Positions 6,027 to 6,141 of a stretch of 6,141 bases of DNA are shown here, piece by piece. The DNA comes from Bordetella sp. (GTDB lineage: Bacteria; Pseudomonadota; Gammaproteobacteria; Burkholderiales; Burkholderiaceae_B). Both the position numbers and the translations under genes were made by a program. The notes under the pieces were generated by a model. It saw nothing but the letters and a program-made list of their open reading frames with translations. It made no database searches and was not told where the DNA came from. The DNA lies in assembly GCA_027450125.1 (NCBI GenBank), contig DAIDKG010000377.1, positions 1 through 6,141 on the forward strand. Reading direction: 5' to 3'. Positions within the stretch are counted from its first letter, which is position 1. Every line of letters starts with the position of its first letter.

Positions 6027-6141
6027 GTGGCCGAGGAAAAATATACGCGCCAGACCGTCACCCACGTACGGGCCTGGGTGCCGGGCAAGCTGTTTTCCCT
6101 GCGCGTGAGCCGCGACCCGGCCTATGCCTTCCTGCCCGGCC
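6027..6141 (+). CDS. fpr: Ferredoxin-NADP+ reductase, N-terminal 38 residues (gene continues past the right edge)
   Basis: The frame reads MAEEKYTRQTVTHVRAWVPG, then KLFSLRVSRDPAYAFLPG to the edge. This is the first beta strands of the FAD-binding barrel of bacterial Fpr-type reductases, in which a V..V..W....FSL...RDP.Y.F..G pattern precedes the FAD-binding RxYS motif (outside the window). The enzyme moves electrons between NADPH and ferredoxin or flavodoxin. The start is fixed within narrow limits: the fdxA TAA (6024-6026) is in the same frame, so GTG at 6027 is the earliest possible start, and the homology needs it. No strong ribosome site is seen in the end of fdxA, which suggests translational coupling through re-initiation. 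The call rests on only 38 residues and on the fdxA neighbour; a related FAD/NAD(P) oxidoreductase is possible. Confidence 0.82.
   Translation, partial: MAEEKYTRQTVTHVRAWVPGKLFSLRVSRDPAYAFLPG

Noticed and set aside
1..6141. A novel multi-gene system, mobile element, CRISPR array or tRNA
   Set aside because: All the coding space is assigned to recognised housekeeping families. Gaps are under 200 bases and hold no arrayed repeats, cloverleaf-like sequence or transposon ends.

Overview
The window is GC-rich and gene-dense. Its proteins read as those of a betaproteobacterium, most likely Alcaligenaceae in the Bordetella/Achromobacter group. This is inferred from remembered protein similarity (TrpB N-terminus, FdxA, PncB, RelA with a degenerate HD domain) and the strong G/C third-position bias; no search was run. 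It is a core-metabolism region. I see no phage, transposon, CRISPR, toxin-antitoxin or defence genes and no RNA gene.

Layout. Positions 1-5527 are read leftward (minus strand). In transcription order these genes are pncB (nicotinate phosphoribosyltransferase, 5527-4352), a small RidA/YoaB-family protein (4283-3933), a very strong intrinsic terminator with a UUCG tetraloop (3911-3882), relA ((p)ppGpp synthetase, 3834-1624), argE (M20-family acetylornithine deacetylase, 1432-281) and the first 66 codons of trpB (199-1, running off the left edge). On the right, read rightward from a 175-base divergent intergenic region, are fdxA (7Fe ferredoxin, 5703-6026) and the start of a ferredoxin-NADP+ reductase gene (6027 to the right edge), which begins at the base after the fdxA stop codon.

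Transcription units (inferred). pncB and the RidA-like gene form one unit closed by the terminator. relA starts 47 bases past that terminator and heads a second co-directional run, relA-argE-trpB. argE and trpB each also have plausible local signals: a good ribosome-binding site at argE, and a TAAAAT box inside an inverted repeat at trpB. fdxA and the reductase form a tight redox pair.

The main anomaly is argE. Its frame is intact from a well-supported start to a natural end of 383 codons, except for one in-frame TAG at codon 309 (positions 508-506). The 74 codons beyond it still encode the conserved C-terminal part of the family, including the last metal-ligand histidine. This looks like a recent single-base nonsense mutation, as is common in host-restricted bordetellae, or a sequencing error.

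I found no convincing undescribed system. Secondary points of interest are the palindromic element between pncB and fdxA, the ambiguous pncB start with a seven-codon leader frame, and the RelA active-site variant.
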